NCBI RefSeq assembly: GCF_006711645.1
Contig: NZ_CP041247.1
Location: forward strand, 2,542,001-2,606,000
Origin: Klebsiella electrica
GTDB lineage: Bacteria > Pseudomonadota > Gammaproteobacteria > Enterobacterales > Enterobacteriaceae
Reading direction: 5' to 3'
DNA: 64,000 nucleotides
How positions within the stretch are numbered: the first letter of the stretch is position 1; every line of letters begins with the position of its first letter. The translations under genes were made by a program, and so were the position numbers. Positions 28,003-38,021 of the stretch are shown in pieces. A model generated the notes under the pieces. The model did no database searches and was not told the DNA's origin. It saw only the letters and a program-made list of their open reading frames with translations.

Positions 28003-29460
28003 ATGCTGATGCATAAACTCATAAAAAATTACGAAGCCGACATCTTTTTCGATGAGCTGATCGACCATGAGGGCAATCCACGCCTTTCCGCGCAACGTCT
28101 GATTCAATGTCTTGATTCTCTTCCTCCGGATGAACTGGAGAAACGTCGTCTGACGGCAGAGGCGACAATTCAGGAGATGGGGATTAGTTTTACGGTCTAT
28201 ACCGATAAAGGAAATATCGACAGGATCTGGCCATTCGATATTATTCCCCGCATCATTGATGCGAAAGACTGGGCGATCGCGGAAACCGGACTGAAGCAAC
28301 GTCTTACCGCCCTGAACCGCTTTATTGATGACCTGTATAATGAACAAAACTGCATCAAAGATGGAATTATTCCTGAATATATTATTAAGGAATCTAAAAA
28401 TTTCCGTCCTGAGTGCGTTGGCATGTCACCGCCTTATGGCGTATGGGCGCATATTTGCGGCACCGATTTAGTGCGTGATGAAACAGGGCAGTTCTACGTC
28501 CTGGAAGATAACCTGCGGGTACCATCCGGCGTCTCGTATATGCTGGAAAACCGCGCCATTACCAAGCGCGTTCTGCCTGAACTGTTTGAAAGCGACGATA
28601 TTAAGCCGGTTGATGCCTATCCTGCGCAACTGCTGGAAACCCTGACAGCCCTGTCGCCCCGCCAGGTTGAACGCCCGGAAATTGTGGTGCTGACCCCGGG
28701 TATTTATAACTCGGCCTACTTCGAGCACGCTTTCCTGGCCCAGCAAATGGGGGTGGAACTGGTCGAGGGTGCCGATCTGTTTGTCGGCGACGACGACTGC
28801 GTCTACACCAAAACGATCTACGGCCCGGAACGGGTGGATGTGATTTACCGACGTATTGACGATTTGTTCCTCGACCCGGAAGCCTTTCACCCTGATTCTG
28901 TTCTCGGGGTTCCCGGCCTGATGCGGGCATGGAAAGCCGGAAACGTCGCGCTGGCCAATGCGCCGGGAGCAGGGGTTGCGGATGATAAAGTCGTCTATGC
29001 GTATGTGCCGGCTCTGATTCGCTACTATCTGGACGAAGAGCCTATTCTCCCTAATGTCGAAACCTACCTCTGTCAGAATGACGACGATCGCGAATACGTG
29101 CTGCAGAATCTGGATAAGCTGGTGGTTAAACCGGCCAACGAGTCCGGCGGTTACGGCATGCTGGTGGGGCCGCATTCGACCAAAAAAGATCAGCAGCTGT
29201 TTGCCGAACTGATTCAGGCGAATCCACGTAATTATATCGCTCAGCCGACGCTGAAGCTTTCCACCGCCCCGGCGCTGATCGCCAAAGATTATCTCGAGCC
29301 ACGCCATCTTGATTTACGCCCGTTTATTTTGCAAAGCAAAGAGACTTACGTGACGACCGGCGGTTTGACGCGGGTGGCGATGAAAAAAGGTTCGTTAGTG
29401 GTTAACTCATCGCAGGGCGGTGGGAGTAAGGATACCTGGATCGTGGAGAGCAAAAGATAA
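28003..29460 (+). CDS. Circularly permuted ATP-grasp protein (peptide/amide ligase-like)
   Basis: A 485-residue protein of the circularly permuted ATP-grasp family (older names DUF404/DUF407). Diagnostic segments are GQFYVLEDNLRVPSGVSYMLENR (about residues 160-182), IVVLTPGIYNSAYFEHAFLAQQMGVELVEG (about 227-256) and KLVVKPANESGGYGMLVGP (about 373-391). Family members are predicted to form amide or peptide bonds using ATP. It is the first gene of a five-gene operon; its stop codon overlaps the start of the alpha-E gene by one base. The start ATG has AAGGAT upstream. A second copy of this domain is fused to alpha-E in the fourth gene. Confidence 0.87.
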   Translation: MLMHKLIKNYEADIFFDELIDHEGNPRLSAQRLIQCLDSLPPDELEKRRLTAEATIQEMGISFTVYTDKGNIDRIWPFDIIPRIIDAKDWAIAETGLKQRLTALNRFIDDLYNEQNCIKDGIIPEYIIKESKNFRPECVGMSPPYGVWAHICGTDLVRDETGQFYVLEDNLRVPSGVSYMLENRAITKRVLPELFESDDIKPVDAYPAQLLETLTALSPRQVERPEIVVLTPGIYNSAYFEHAFLAQQMGVELVEGADLFVGDDDCVYTKTIYGPERVDVIYRRIDDLFLDPEAFHPDSVLGVPGLMRAWKAGNVALANAPGAGVADDKVVYAYVPALIRYYLDEEPILPNVETYLCQNDDDREYVLQNLDKLVVKPANESGGYGMLVGPHSTKKDQQLFAELIQANPRNYIAQPTLKLSTAPALIAKDYLEPRHLDLRPFILQSKETYVTTGGLTRVAMKKGSLVVNSSQGGGSKDTWIVESKR

Positions 29461-30410
29461 TGAATATGCTATCAAGAGTTGCCGCGCGCCTGTACTGGAG
29501 CGCGCGTTATCTGGAGCGAGTGGAAAATATCGCGCGGTTAGTCAGCGTGTATGACGATCTGCTTTACGATCTGCCGCGAGACATCGCTGTATCCTGGTAT
29601 AACCTGATTGAAATTAACAGCGGCGTCGCGTTGTTTGGCCAACGCTACAAAGTTAAAGACGAACGCAATGTGCTGAAGTTTCTGCTGGCCGACGAGAGCA
29701 ATCCCGATTCTCTGCTGTCGTCTTTAAAAATGGTCCGGGAAAATATTCGTACCAGCCGCGATGTTGTGCCGGGAGAGATGTGGGAACTGATCAATGAGCT
29801 GGATCTCTACGCCCGGCAGAATATCCGCCTTGGTATCAACCGCTCTGAACGGCATACCTACCTGAATACCATCATTGAAGGATGTCAGAAAATTATTGGT
29901 TTACTGACCGGTTCGATGAGTCGTGATGCCGGCTGGTATTTTCTGAACATGGGACGCTATCTTGAGCGCGCCGATATGAATACGCGCATTCTTGACGCCG
30001 CGAACTCCCTGATGATGCAGGCGCGTGAGGAAGAGAGCATTAAGTTAGGCCAGGTCGTGTGGTCGAAGGTACTGAAATCGCAAAGTGCCTATCTCAGTTT
30101 TCGCCGGGTGATGCGCTGCTCGATTAAAGGCTCGCTGGTGGTCACGCTGCTCCTGACGGACAGGCATTTTCCCCGTTCGCAGCGCTTTTGCCTGGAGCAG
30201 ATCAAACTGGCTGCCGCTGAACTGCCGCGGGCGTCAGCCGTTTCGGAGCACATCGACAGTTTGCTGCTTGCGACCCGGGGCGTGGATCACTCCCACGATC
30301 TGAACCGCGAGTTCAGCCTCTATCTTAATGAAATCCAGCTCAGCCTGATTGCGCTTCATCACCTGATTACCGATAACTGGTTTCATTTCCTGCAAGGAGA
30401 TGCCGTATGA
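29460..30410 (+). CDS. Alpha-E domain protein (DUF403)
   Basis: A 316-residue, almost entirely helical protein of the alpha-E family (DUF403). It opens with MLSRVAARLYWSARYLERVENIARLVSVYDDLLYD, the typical first helices, and contains WELINELDLYARQN, GRYLERADMNTRILD and HLITDNWFHFL. Alpha-E proteins occur beside circularly permuted ATP-grasp enzymes and are thought to bind or scaffold them; no catalytic residues are known to me. It overlaps the genes on both sides by 1 and 4 bp, so equimolar translation with the ATP-grasp and transglutaminase partners is likely. Confidence 0.86.
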   Translation: MNMLSRVAARLYWSARYLERVENIARLVSVYDDLLYDLPRDIAVSWYNLIEINSGVALFGQRYKVKDERNVLKFLLADESNPDSLLSSLKMVRENIRTSRDVVPGEMWELINELDLYARQNIRLGINRSERHTYLNTIIEGCQKIIGLLTGSMSRDAGWYFLNMGRYLERADMNTRILDAANSLMMQAREEESIKLGQVVWSKVLKSQSAYLSFRRVMRCSIKGSLVVTLLLTDRHFPRSQRFCLEQIKLAAAELPRASAVSEHIDSLLLATRGVDHSHDLNREFSLYLNEIQLSLIALHHLITDNWFHFLQGDAV

Positions 30411-33400
30411 CCATCCGGGTAGCGATTCAACATAAAACGACCTATGACTTCGACCGTTTGATCAACGTGGCGCCACATATTTTGCGTCTGCGGCCTGCGC
30501 CTCATTCACGTACCCATATCCATGGCTACTCCCTGAAAGTGACGCCAGAGGACCATTTTATTAACTGGCAGCAGGACCCGTTCGGTAACTATCAGGCGCG
30601 GCTGGTGTTTCCTGAAAAAGTGAAGCGCCTGGAGTTTGCGGTGGAGGTGATCGCGGATATGACCGTGATCAACCCGTTTGACTTCTTTATCGAAGAGTAT
30701 GCCGAGAATTTCCCCTTTGCCTATGATTCCTTGATGCAAGAAGAACTTGCGCCTTATCTCAAGGTCACCGAGCAGTGTCCTGAACTGGAGGCGTGGCTGG
30801 CAAGCGTTGATTGCGAGGAAATGGTGCCTATTGTGACCTTCCTTGTGCAGCTCAATAGTCGGCTGGCCAACGAAATTGACTACGGTATTCGCCTTGAACC
30901 CGGCGTGCAGAGTTGTCAGGAGACGCTGACGTTGAAAAAAGGCTCCTGCCGGGATACCTCGTGGTTGCTGGTACAGATACTGCGTAATCTGGGGCTGGCC
31001 GCGCGCTTTGCCTCCGGCTATCTGGTGCAGTTAACCGCCGATGTGAAAGCGCTGGACGGTCCGTCTGGCCCGGAACAGGATTTCACCGATCTGCACGCCT
31101 GGTGCGAGGTCTATTTGCCCGGCGCCGGGTGGGTAGGGCTCGACCCGACCAGCGGCCTGTTCGCCGGCGAAGGGCATATTCCTTTAGCCTGCACCGCCGA
31201 CCCGCAGTCTGCGGCGCCGATTACCGGCGCAACCGACCCGTGCGAATGCGAGTTCAGCTATTCCAATATCGTCACCCGCATTCATGAAGATCCGCGGGTC
31301 ACACGGCCTTATAGCGAAGATGAGTGGCTGAACATCAACGCGCTGGGGCGCGCCGTTGACGCCGAGCTGCAATCTAACGATGTGCGTCTGACGATGGGGG
31401 GCGAACCGACGTTTATCTCCATTGACGATATGGATTCCGCGCAGTGGAATACCGATGCGCTGGGTAAAGATAAATTACGCCTCGCGAAAGATCTGTTACT
31501 GCGCTTAAAAACGCAGTTTAGTCGCGGCGGATTGCTGCATTATGGCCAGGGCAAGTGGTATCCGGGCGAAGAGGTTCCGCGTTGGGCGCTCGGGTGCTTC
31601 TGGCGCACCGATGGCGAGGCGTTGTGGCACGATCAGGCGCTCTTAGCCCGCGTCGATCGGGATTATGGTCATACCCTTAGCGACGCGGAACGGTTTGGTC
31701 AGGCGCTATGCCAGCAGTTAGGCGTTGCCACCCGCTATTTGCAACCCGCTTATGAAGATTCGCTCTACTATCTGTGGCTGGAGCGTTCTCTGCCGGAGGG
31801 GGCCGATCCGAGGAGCGCGAATCTGAATCATGACCTCGAACGGCGGAGACTGGCGAGCTTACTTAGCCGCGGTATGGAAAACGCCACGGGCTATATCCTG
31901 CCTGTCGAATTCGATGGTACATGCTGGCAAAGTAGCCCCTGGCCAATGCGTGCCGGGCTGATTACGCTGATCCCCGGTGATAGCGCGATGGGTTATCGTC
32001 TGCCGCTCAATTCGCTGCCGCCATTAGCCGACGATGAGATCGTCGTCGAACGGGATCCTTTTGAACCTCGTGAACCCCTGCCGGTCTTTGCGATGGGAGG
32101 AGAGGCGGCCCCTGTCCGTGCCCGACAGACCTTGCAGCAACAAAAAACACTCGCCAACGGTACTAAAAACGTGGTCCGTACCGCGCTGTGTCTCGAACCG
32201 CGCGAGGGCAAGCTGCATCTGTTCCTGCCGCCGGTCACCCATCTCGAGAATTACGTGGCCCTGGTGCATGCCATCGAAGAGGCTGCCAGTGAACTGCAGC
32301 TGCCGGTGGTGATTGAAGGTTATGAACCGCCAAAAGATCCTCGCTTGCAGAAGCTGTTGTTGACCCCCGACCCGGGCGTTATCGAGGTCAATATTCACCC
32401 GGCCAGCCACTGGGATGAGCTGGTGCATAATATTGAAACACTCTACGAGCAGGCGCACCAGGCAAGGCTGGGTGCCGAGAAGTTTATGCTTGATGGCCGG
32501 CACACCGGTACCGGAGGGGGGAACCATGTCACCCTGGGCGGGAGTACGCCAGCCGACAGTCCGGTACTGCGACGTCCCGATCTCCTGCGTAGTCTGGTGA
32601 CCTACTGGCAACATCATCCCGGTCTTTCCTATTTATTCTCCGGCATGTTTATTGGCCCAACCAGTCAGGCTCCGCGTCCGGATGAAGGGCGAGACGAAGC
32701 CCTCTATGAAATGGAAATCGCCTTCCAGAATATGCCGGAAGGGCTGGTTGATACGCCATGGCTGGTGGACAGGCTGATGCGCAACCTGCTGGTGGATGTC
32801 ACCGGCAATACCCACCGTTCAGAATTTTGCATCGACAAACTCTATGCGGCAGGCAGCAGTAGCGGCCGCCTGGGGCTGCTGGAGTTCCGCGGCTTCGAAA
32901 TGCCCCCTCACGCTCGCATGTCGCTGGTGCAACTGCTGCTGCTCCGCTGCCTGGTGGCGCGTTTCTGGAAAGAACCGTATCACCAGCCGCTGGTCCGCTG
33001 GGGGACGCAGCTGCACGATAAATTTATGTTGCCGCATTTCGTCTGGCAGGATGTGAAAGAGGTGGTGGATGACCTGCAGCGTCATGGTTATCCCTTCAAA
33101 CTGGCGTGGCTGTTGCCGTTTGAAGAGTTCCGTTTCCCGCACTATGGTCGTCAGCAAATTGATGATATTGAGCTGGAGCTGCGCTGGGCCATCGAGCCGT
33201 GGCATGTTCTGGGCGAGGAGGTGACGCTGTCCGGGACCTCGCGCTATGTTGACTCCTCGGTCGAACGTATACAGGTACGCCTGTCTGGTTTAACCGAAGG
33301 GCGCTACGTGCTGGCGTGTAACGGCCGCCGCGTGCCGCTGCGGGCGACCGGAAGACAAGGGGAGATGGTGGGGGCGGTACGTTATCGGGCGTGGGCGCCG

Positions 33401-33751
33401 CCGTCGGCGCTGCATCCGACGCTGGGGGTGAATACCCCGCTGGTGTTTGATTTGATTGATACCTGGAATGGTCTTTCCATCGGTGGCTGCACCTATCGTG
33501 TCAGCCACCCTGGCGGACGAAACTATGAGACGCGACCGGTCAACAGCAATGAAGCCGAAGCCAGGCGTGTCAATCGCTTCTGGGATCATGGTTTTACCCA
33601 GGGCGCATTGGTTCCCCCGCCGGCATTCAGCGCGCTCAGAACATTCTATGAGCATGAGCAGGTTCCCCGCCCGATGGCTCCGCCTGCTGAGGAACCTGGC
33701 GACGAATACCCTCATACTTTGGACCTTCGCAGGAAGTATACTAGGATTTAG
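30407..33751 (+). CDS. Large transglutaminase-like protein with DUF2126 C-terminal half
   Basis: An 1114-residue protein. Residues 1-80 are the bacterial transglutaminase N-terminal beta domain, and a transglutaminase/protease core follows with an intact triad: Cys181 (KKGSCRDTSWLLVQ), His230 (TDLHAWCEVYLPGAGWVGLDP) and Asp246. From about residue 300 the rest is DUF2126, with conserved TMGGEPTFISIDDMD, HTGTGGGNHVTLGG and LEFRGFEMPPHARMS. No signal peptide is seen, so it should act in the cytoplasm. The His- and Gly-rich DUF2126 motifs hint at a second active site, but no function is established. Third gene of the five. Confidence 0.88.
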   Translation: MTIRVAIQHKTTYDFDRLINVAPHILRLRPAPHSRTHIHGYSLKVTPEDHFINWQQDPFGNYQARLVFPEKVKRLEFAVEVIADMTVINPFDFFIEEYAENFPFAYDSLMQEELAPYLKVTEQCPELEAWLASVDCEEMVPIVTFLVQLNSRLANEIDYGIRLEPGVQSCQETLTLKKGSCRDTSWLLVQILRNLGLAARFASGYLVQLTADVKALDGPSGPEQDFTDLHAWCEVYLPGAGWVGLDPTSGLFAGEGHIPLACTADPQSAAPITGATDPCECEFSYSNIVTRIHEDPRVTRPYSEDEWLNINALGRAVDAELQSNDVRLTMGGEPTFISIDDMDSAQWNTDALGKDKLRLAKDLLLRLKTQFSRGGLLHYGQGKWYPGEEVPRWALGCFWRTDGEALWHDQALLARVDRDYGHTLSDAERFGQALCQQLGVATRYLQPAYEDSLYYLWLERSLPEGADPRSANLNHDLERRRLASLLSRGMENATGYILPVEFDGTCWQSSPWPMRAGLITLIPGDSAMGYRLPLNSLPPLADDEIVVERDPFEPREPLPVFAMGGEAAPVRARQTLQQQKTLANGTKNVVRTALCLEPREGKLHLFLPPVTHLENYVALVHAIEEAASELQLPVVIEGYEPPKDPRLQKLLLTPDPGVIEVNIHPASHWDELVHNIETLYEQAHQARLGAEKFMLDGRHTGTGGGNHVTLGGSTPADSPVLRRPDLLRSLVTYWQHHPGLSYLFSGMFIGPTSQAPRPDEGRDEALYEMEIAFQNMPEGLVDTPWLVDRLMRNLLVDVTGNTHRSEFCIDKLYAAGSSSGRLGLLEFRGFEMPPHARMSLVQLLLLRCLVARFWKEPYHQPLVRWGTQLHDKFMLPHFVWQDVKEVVDDLQRHGYPFKLAWLLPFEEFRFPHYGRQQIDDIELELRWAIEPWHVLGEEVTLSGTSRYVDSSVERIQVRLSGLTEGRYVLACNGRRVPLRATGRQGEMVGAVRYRAWAPPSALHPTLGVNTPLVFDLIDTWNGLSIGGCTYRVSHPGGRNYETRPVNSNEAEARRVNRFWDHGFTQGALVPPPAFSALRTFYEHEQVPRPMAPPAEEPGDEYPHTLDLRRKYTRI

Positions 33752-33775
33752 TTTTGAGCCGGGTAATCAGAATAC

Positions 33776-36322
33776 ATGACCGCATCTTTTTCTGAATCAA
33801 TCACGCCGGCCTGTGAGCCGGCTTCTTTCGCTGTCGATAGCGCTTCGACAGCCATTTATAACGAGGCCTGCGATCTGACGAACACCCTCCGCCCGCACTG
33901 GACAGAGGTGATGAACAGCGTCAGTGAGATGGGTGTGGAAGGGATGGAAAACCGGCTGCGCCAGGCCCAGCGCATTTTGCGCGACGATGGCGCCACCTAT
34001 AACCTGAATGGCGATCCGCTTTCGCCAAACGTCTGGTCGCTGGATATCATCCCCAATCTGTTGGCGGAGGAGGAGTGGTCAAGCGTGGAACGCGGGCTGG
34101 CGCAGCGTTCGCGGCTATTCGACCTGATGCTTAAAGATCTCTATGGCGAACAGCGGCTGTTGAAAGAAGGGGTTATCCCCTCGGAAATCATCTTCTCTCA
34201 CCCCGGTTTTCTGCGTCAATGCCACGGTATCCGTTTGCCTGGGGCCCATAATCTTATCTTCCACGCGGTCGATTTGGTTCGCGGCGGGAATGGACAGTTT
34301 GTGGCGATTGGCGATCGTACCCAGGCCCCGAGTGGTACCGGTTATGTTCTGGAAAACCGAATCGCCGTTTCCCGCGTCCTGCCATCGTTGTTTCGTAACA
34401 GCCATGTCCGGCGGCTTTCCGGTTTCTTTCATGCGCTACGGCATACGCTGGCCAGCCTCGCCAGCCACAAAACCGATACCCCACGGATCGTCGTCCTGAC
34501 TCCCGGCGCCTACAGCAGTACCTATTTTGAGCACGCTTATCTGGCAAACTATCTCGGCTTTCAGCTGGTGCAGGGGGGCGACCTGACCGTGCGTAACGGC
34601 AGAGTATGGTTGAAATCCCTGAATGGGCTGTCGGAAGTCGATGTGATTGTGCGCCGGATGGATGATGCCTACTGCGATCAGACCGAACTCCGTTCCGACT
34701 CGCGCCTGGGGGTGCCGGGGCTGCTTGAAGTGGTGCGCAACGGTAACGTCGTGCTGGCTAACCCTCTGGGCTCAGGGGTCCTTGAAGCACCGGCGTTGCT
34801 GGCATTTCTCGCGGAAATTAGTCAGTTTTTGCTGGGCGAACCGCTGTTGATCCCCACGGTTAAAACCTGGTGGTGCGGCCGAGTGGAGGACCGCGACTTC
34901 GTGATCCACCACCTTGAGCAACTGATCATCAAACCGTCTTATCGTAGTTTTGATAGCAAAAGTATCTATGGTCATAGTCTGGATGACGCGGGCCGCAAGC
35001 TGATTATTCAGCAAATCACCGCCAGCCCGCACAGCTACGTGGCGCAGGCCTATATTCCGGGCTCACGCGTCCCGGTGTGGGCGAATCAGCAAATTGAGTA
35101 TCGTCCGACGATTTTCCGCGCGTTCACCGTTGCCGCGCCTGAAGGGTACTGCGTCATGCCCGGAACGTTGTCGCGGGTGGCAGAGTCGGCCGATGAATGT
35201 ATCGTCAGCGACTTATCCGGGGCGTGGAGTAAAGATACGTGGATACTTGGGGAAAATCTCGATACCGCGCAACCCCCTCTGACGGACTCGATTCCGCGCG
35301 ATGAGGGAAATTTGCCCAGCCGGGTGATAGAAAACCTGTTCTGGTTTGGCCGCTATGCGGAACGCGCGGAGATGAGCCTGCGTCTGATACGTATTCTTTT
35401 CAAGCAGCTTAACGGCGTTGAGCATTTTATGCCGGAAAGCCGCGAGATTCTGCTGGGGGCATTATCTGCGCTTACCGGGACGTTGCCAGAAAGCGGCGCT
35501 GTCGGCGATCAGAATCATGAGCTTTCTTCCCTGGTGTGCGATGGCCAACGCACGGGATCGATAAAATTTAATATTCTCAACATGCTGGCCTGCGGTGAGC
35601 AGGTGAAAGAGATGCTGTCGGCCGATACGCGCATTATCATCAATGAATTACGTGATTATATTCGGACGGTGGAGGTCGCATATCAAGACGGGCTGCCGGA
35701 ATTGCCGGAAGAGTCGCTGGATAATCTGGTCACCTCTTTACTGGCCTTGTCCGGACTGAATCATGAAAGCATGCTGCGGGGCATGGACTGGCGGTTCCAG
35801 GAGATTGGTCGCCGTGCCGAACGAGCGCGTCTGACCGCCATTCTGCTGAAACATACTTTGACCCGCGCCGTTCCGGGTTTACAGCAACAGCAAATTTTAG
35901 AATCGGTACTGATGAGCGTCGAGGCGTTAATTTCTTTTCGACGACGTTACCGGGGGCAGATGAATATCATTTCCGGTCTGGATTTATTGATGCTGGATGG
36001 GACGAACCCGCGTTCGTTGATTTATCAGGTCGATCGGTTGCGTAAATATCTCCTCGATTTGCCGCGCCAGGAGGGACAGACCTCCAGCCTGACATCGGAT
36101 ATGCGCCCGGTGATGAAATCACTCACGGATATACAACTTGCCGATCTCGATCGACTGGCGCAGGTCGATGAACCCACCGGACTGCGTGAACAACTGGATA
36201 CGTTAATGACGCAGATAATCAGTCAGCTGGAGCAATTCACTACCTTGCTGAGCGACAAATATTTCGACCACGCCAATGGACCGCAGCAACTGATTAACAC
36301 CCAGTGGAAGACCGACTTATGA
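33776..36322 (+). CDS. Fusion of circularly permuted ATP-grasp and alpha-E domains
   Basis: An 848-residue protein that repeats the first two genes of the operon as one chain. Residues 30-500 are the ATP-grasp module (GQFVAIGDRTQAPSGTGYVLENRIAVSR, IVVLTPGAYSSTYFEHAYLANYLGFQLVQGGDLTV, LIIKPSYRSFDSKSIYG). From about residue 520 comes alpha-E (RVIENLFWFGRYAERAEMSLRLIRILF). The ATP-grasp motif KPANESGGYG of the first gene is replaced by KPSYRSFDSK here, so the nucleotide-contact loop differs and the two ligases may not do the same job. The start is 24 bp after the previous stop, and the last gene overlaps its stop (ATGA). Confidence 0.87.
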   Translation: MTASFSESITPACEPASFAVDSASTAIYNEACDLTNTLRPHWTEVMNSVSEMGVEGMENRLRQAQRILRDDGATYNLNGDPLSPNVWSLDIIPNLLAEEEWSSVERGLAQRSRLFDLMLKDLYGEQRLLKEGVIPSEIIFSHPGFLRQCHGIRLPGAHNLIFHAVDLVRGGNGQFVAIGDRTQAPSGTGYVLENRIAVSRVLPSLFRNSHVRRLSGFFHALRHTLASLASHKTDTPRIVVLTPGAYSSTYFEHAYLANYLGFQLVQGGDLTVRNGRVWLKSLNGLSEVDVIVRRMDDAYCDQTELRSDSRLGVPGLLEVVRNGNVVLANPLGSGVLEAPALLAFLAEISQFLLGEPLLIPTVKTWWCGRVEDRDFVIHHLEQLIIKPSYRSFDSKSIYGHSLDDAGRKLIIQQITASPHSYVAQAYIPGSRVPVWANQQIEYRPTIFRAFTVAAPEGYCVMPGTLSRVAESADECIVSDLSGAWSKDTWILGENLDTAQPPLTDSIPRDEGNLPSRVIENLFWFGRYAERAEMSLRLIRILFKQLNGVEHFMPESREILLGALSALTGTLPESGAVGDQNHELSSLVCDGQRTGSIKFNILNMLACGEQVKEMLSADTRIIINELRDYIRTVEVAYQDGLPELPEESLDNLVTSLLALSGLNHESMLRGMDWRFQEIGRRAERARLTAILLKHTLTRAVPGLQQQQILESVLMSVEALISFRRRYRGQMNIISGLDLLMLDGTNPRSLIYQVDRLRKYLLDLPRQEGQTSSLTSDMRPVMKSLTDIQLADLDRLAQVDEPTGLREQLDTLMTQIISQLEQFTTLLSDKYFDHANGPQQLINTQWKTDL

Positions 36323-37200
36323 AATACCGGGTACGACATCTTACAAAGTACCAGTACAACTCTCCGGTGACGTTATGCTACAACATGACGCACCTGTTGC
36401 CGCGCAATACCGCCAGTCAGCACTGCGTACAGCGGCGGATAACCGTAACGCCGATGCCGGTTTATCAGAACGAAGGGTATGATTATTTTGGCAATCTGAC
36501 GTTTTATTTCTCGATCCAGGTCCCGCACGACACTCTGACCATTGAGATGGAAAGTGAGCTTGATATTGACGAAATCAACCGCGCGGATCTGCTGCATAGC
36601 CACTCTCTGACCTGCGGAGAGTATCGGCAGCAATTGCATGAGTCCGTGACGCCGGAGCTGCGGATGGCGAAGGAGTATTTGCTCGACTCCAGTTTAATTC
36701 GCCGTTCTGAGCGGCTGGCCTGCTACGCGGCGGATATTTTCCATGATGATGCCCCGGTCATTCAGGCGGCGGCGGCATTGACCCATCGCATTTTTGAGGA
36801 GTTTACTTTCGATCCGATTGCGACCAGCGTCAGCACCCCGCCAGAGCAGGTCTTACAGGAAAAGCGGGGGGTCTGTCAGGATTTTGCCCATCTGGCGATC
36901 GCCTGCCTGCGTTCCGTCGGCTTACCCGCGCGCTATATCAGCGGCTATATCGAAACGCTACCGCCCGAGGGGCAGGAAAAATTAGTCGGGACCGATGCGT
37001 CGCATGCGTGGTTTGCCATTTTTATCCCCGACGCAGGCTGGCTGGAGTTTGACCCGACCAACGATCTCATGCCTCAGGGGCAACATATTGTCACGGCGTG
37101 GGGCAGGGATTACGCCGATGTTGCCCCGTTGCAGGGGGTTATTTTCGATGGCGGGGTAACGCTGGCCCTTGAAGTTGCGGTCGATGTGCAGCGCGGCTGA
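36319..37200 (+). CDS. Transglutaminase-like cysteine protease, small
   Basis: A 293-residue protein with an N-terminal bacterial transglutaminase beta domain (RVRHLTKYQYNSPVTLCYNMTHLLPR) and a transglutaminase core. The triad is Cys186 (KRGVCQDFAHLAIACLRSVGLPARYISGY), His229 (TDASHAWFAIFIPDAGWLEFDP) and Asp245. It is the fifth gene and ends in front of a strong stem-loop. Such proteins usually act as peptidases rather than cross-linkers in bacteria. With two ligases and two putative proteases in one operon, a cycle that both builds and cuts peptide or isopeptide bonds is a reasonable hypothesis. Confidence 0.88.
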   Translation: MKYRVRHLTKYQYNSPVTLCYNMTHLLPRNTASQHCVQRRITVTPMPVYQNEGYDYFGNLTFYFSIQVPHDTLTIEMESELDIDEINRADLLHSHSLTCGEYRQQLHESVTPELRMAKEYLLDSSLIRRSERLACYAADIFHDDAPVIQAAAALTHRIFEEFTFDPIATSVSTPPEQVLQEKRGVCQDFAHLAIACLRSVGLPARYISGYIETLPPEGQEKLVGTDASHAWFAIFIPDAGWLEFDPTNDLMPQGQHIVTAWGRDYADVAPLQGVIFDGGVTLALEVAVDVQRG

Positions 37201-37209
37201 GCGCTATTA

Positions 37210-37241
37210 TTTCCCCCCTCAGCGAGAGTCGAGGGGGGAAA
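37210..37241. terminator. Strong stem-loop between convergent operons
   Basis: TTTCCCCCCTC and GAGGGGGGAAA are perfect 11-bp inverted repeats around a 10-base loop, placed between the stop codons of the transglutaminase (37200) and the ABC ATPase (37252). There is no clear T tract on either side, so termination is inferred mainly from position and stem strength. Confidence 0.6.
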
Positions 37242-37251
37242 CCCCGGATGT

Positions 37252-38013
37252 TTAGTGTATAACCTGCGACAAAAACGTCCGTGTACGTTCTGATTTTGGA
37301 TGGGAGAAGAACTCCTGCGGCGGCGCCTGTTCGACAATCTCGCCGCGGTCCATGAAGATCACCCGATCCGCCACCGTGCGTGCAAAGCCCATTTCATGAG
37401 TGACGCACAGCATCGTCATGCCATCTTCCGCCAGGCCAATCATGGTATCGAGCACTTCTTTGACCATCTCCGGGTCAAGCGCGGAGGTGGGCTCATCGAA
37501 CAACATGATTTTGGGTTTCATGCACAGGGAACGGGCGATCGCCACGCGCTGCTGCTGACCACCCGACAGCTGTCCGGGAAATTTATGCGCATGTTCCGCG
37601 ATGCGGACACGTTGCAGATAATGCATTGCCAGCGCTTCCGCTTCCTTCGCCGGCATCTTACGCACCCAGGTCGGCGCCAGGGTACAGTTCTGCAAAACGG
37701 TGAGGTGAGGGAACAGATTAAAGTGTTGAAATACCATGCCGACTTCAGTGCGTACGCGCTCTATGTTGCGGACATCATCGTTCAGATGAATGCCATCAAC
37801 GACGATCCGCCCCTGCTGGTGCTCTTCCAGGTGGTTGATGCAACGAATCGTGGTCGATTTACCCGATCCTGAAGGCCCGCAGAGGACAATGCGTTCACGC
37901 GGTTTCACCTGCAGGTTAATGTCTTTCAAGACGTGAAACTGGCCGTACCATTTATTCACATTTTCGAGCGTAATCATCATTGCGTCAGCAGAATTAGTCA
38001 TTGTGTGTGTCAT
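37252..38013 (-). CDS. aapP: General L-amino-acid ABC transporter ATPase (AapP/YhdZ type)
   Basis: A 253-residue polar amino-acid ABC ATPase. Walker A is [19 protein letters not shown], the signature is [15 protein letters not shown], and Walker B is [15 protein letters not shown]. The order J-Q-M-P on the - strand, with large permeases, matches the AapJQMP/YhdWXYZ systems that import many L-amino acids. It is the last gene of the operon. In-frame ATG codons a few residues downstream (before [11 protein letters not shown]) could also start it. Confidence 0.9.
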   Translation of the reverse strand: MTHTMTNSADAMMITLENVNKWYGQFHVLKDINLQVKPRERIVLCGPSGSGKSTTIRCINHLEEHQQGRIVVDGIHLNDDVRNIERVRTEVGMVFQHFNLFPHLTVLQNCTLAPTWVRKMPAKEAEALAMHYLQRVRIAEHAHKFPGQLSGGQQQRVAIARSLCMKPKIMLFDEPTSALDPEMVKEVLDTMIGLAEDGMTMLCVTHEMGFARTVADRVIFMDRGEIVEQAPPQEFFSHPKSERTRTFLSQVIH

Positions 38014-38021
38014 GTAAAACC

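Noticed and set aside
28468..29307. 279-codon - strand frame
   Set aside because: Antisense to the first ATP-grasp gene, which has clear motifs; no motif is seen in this frame.
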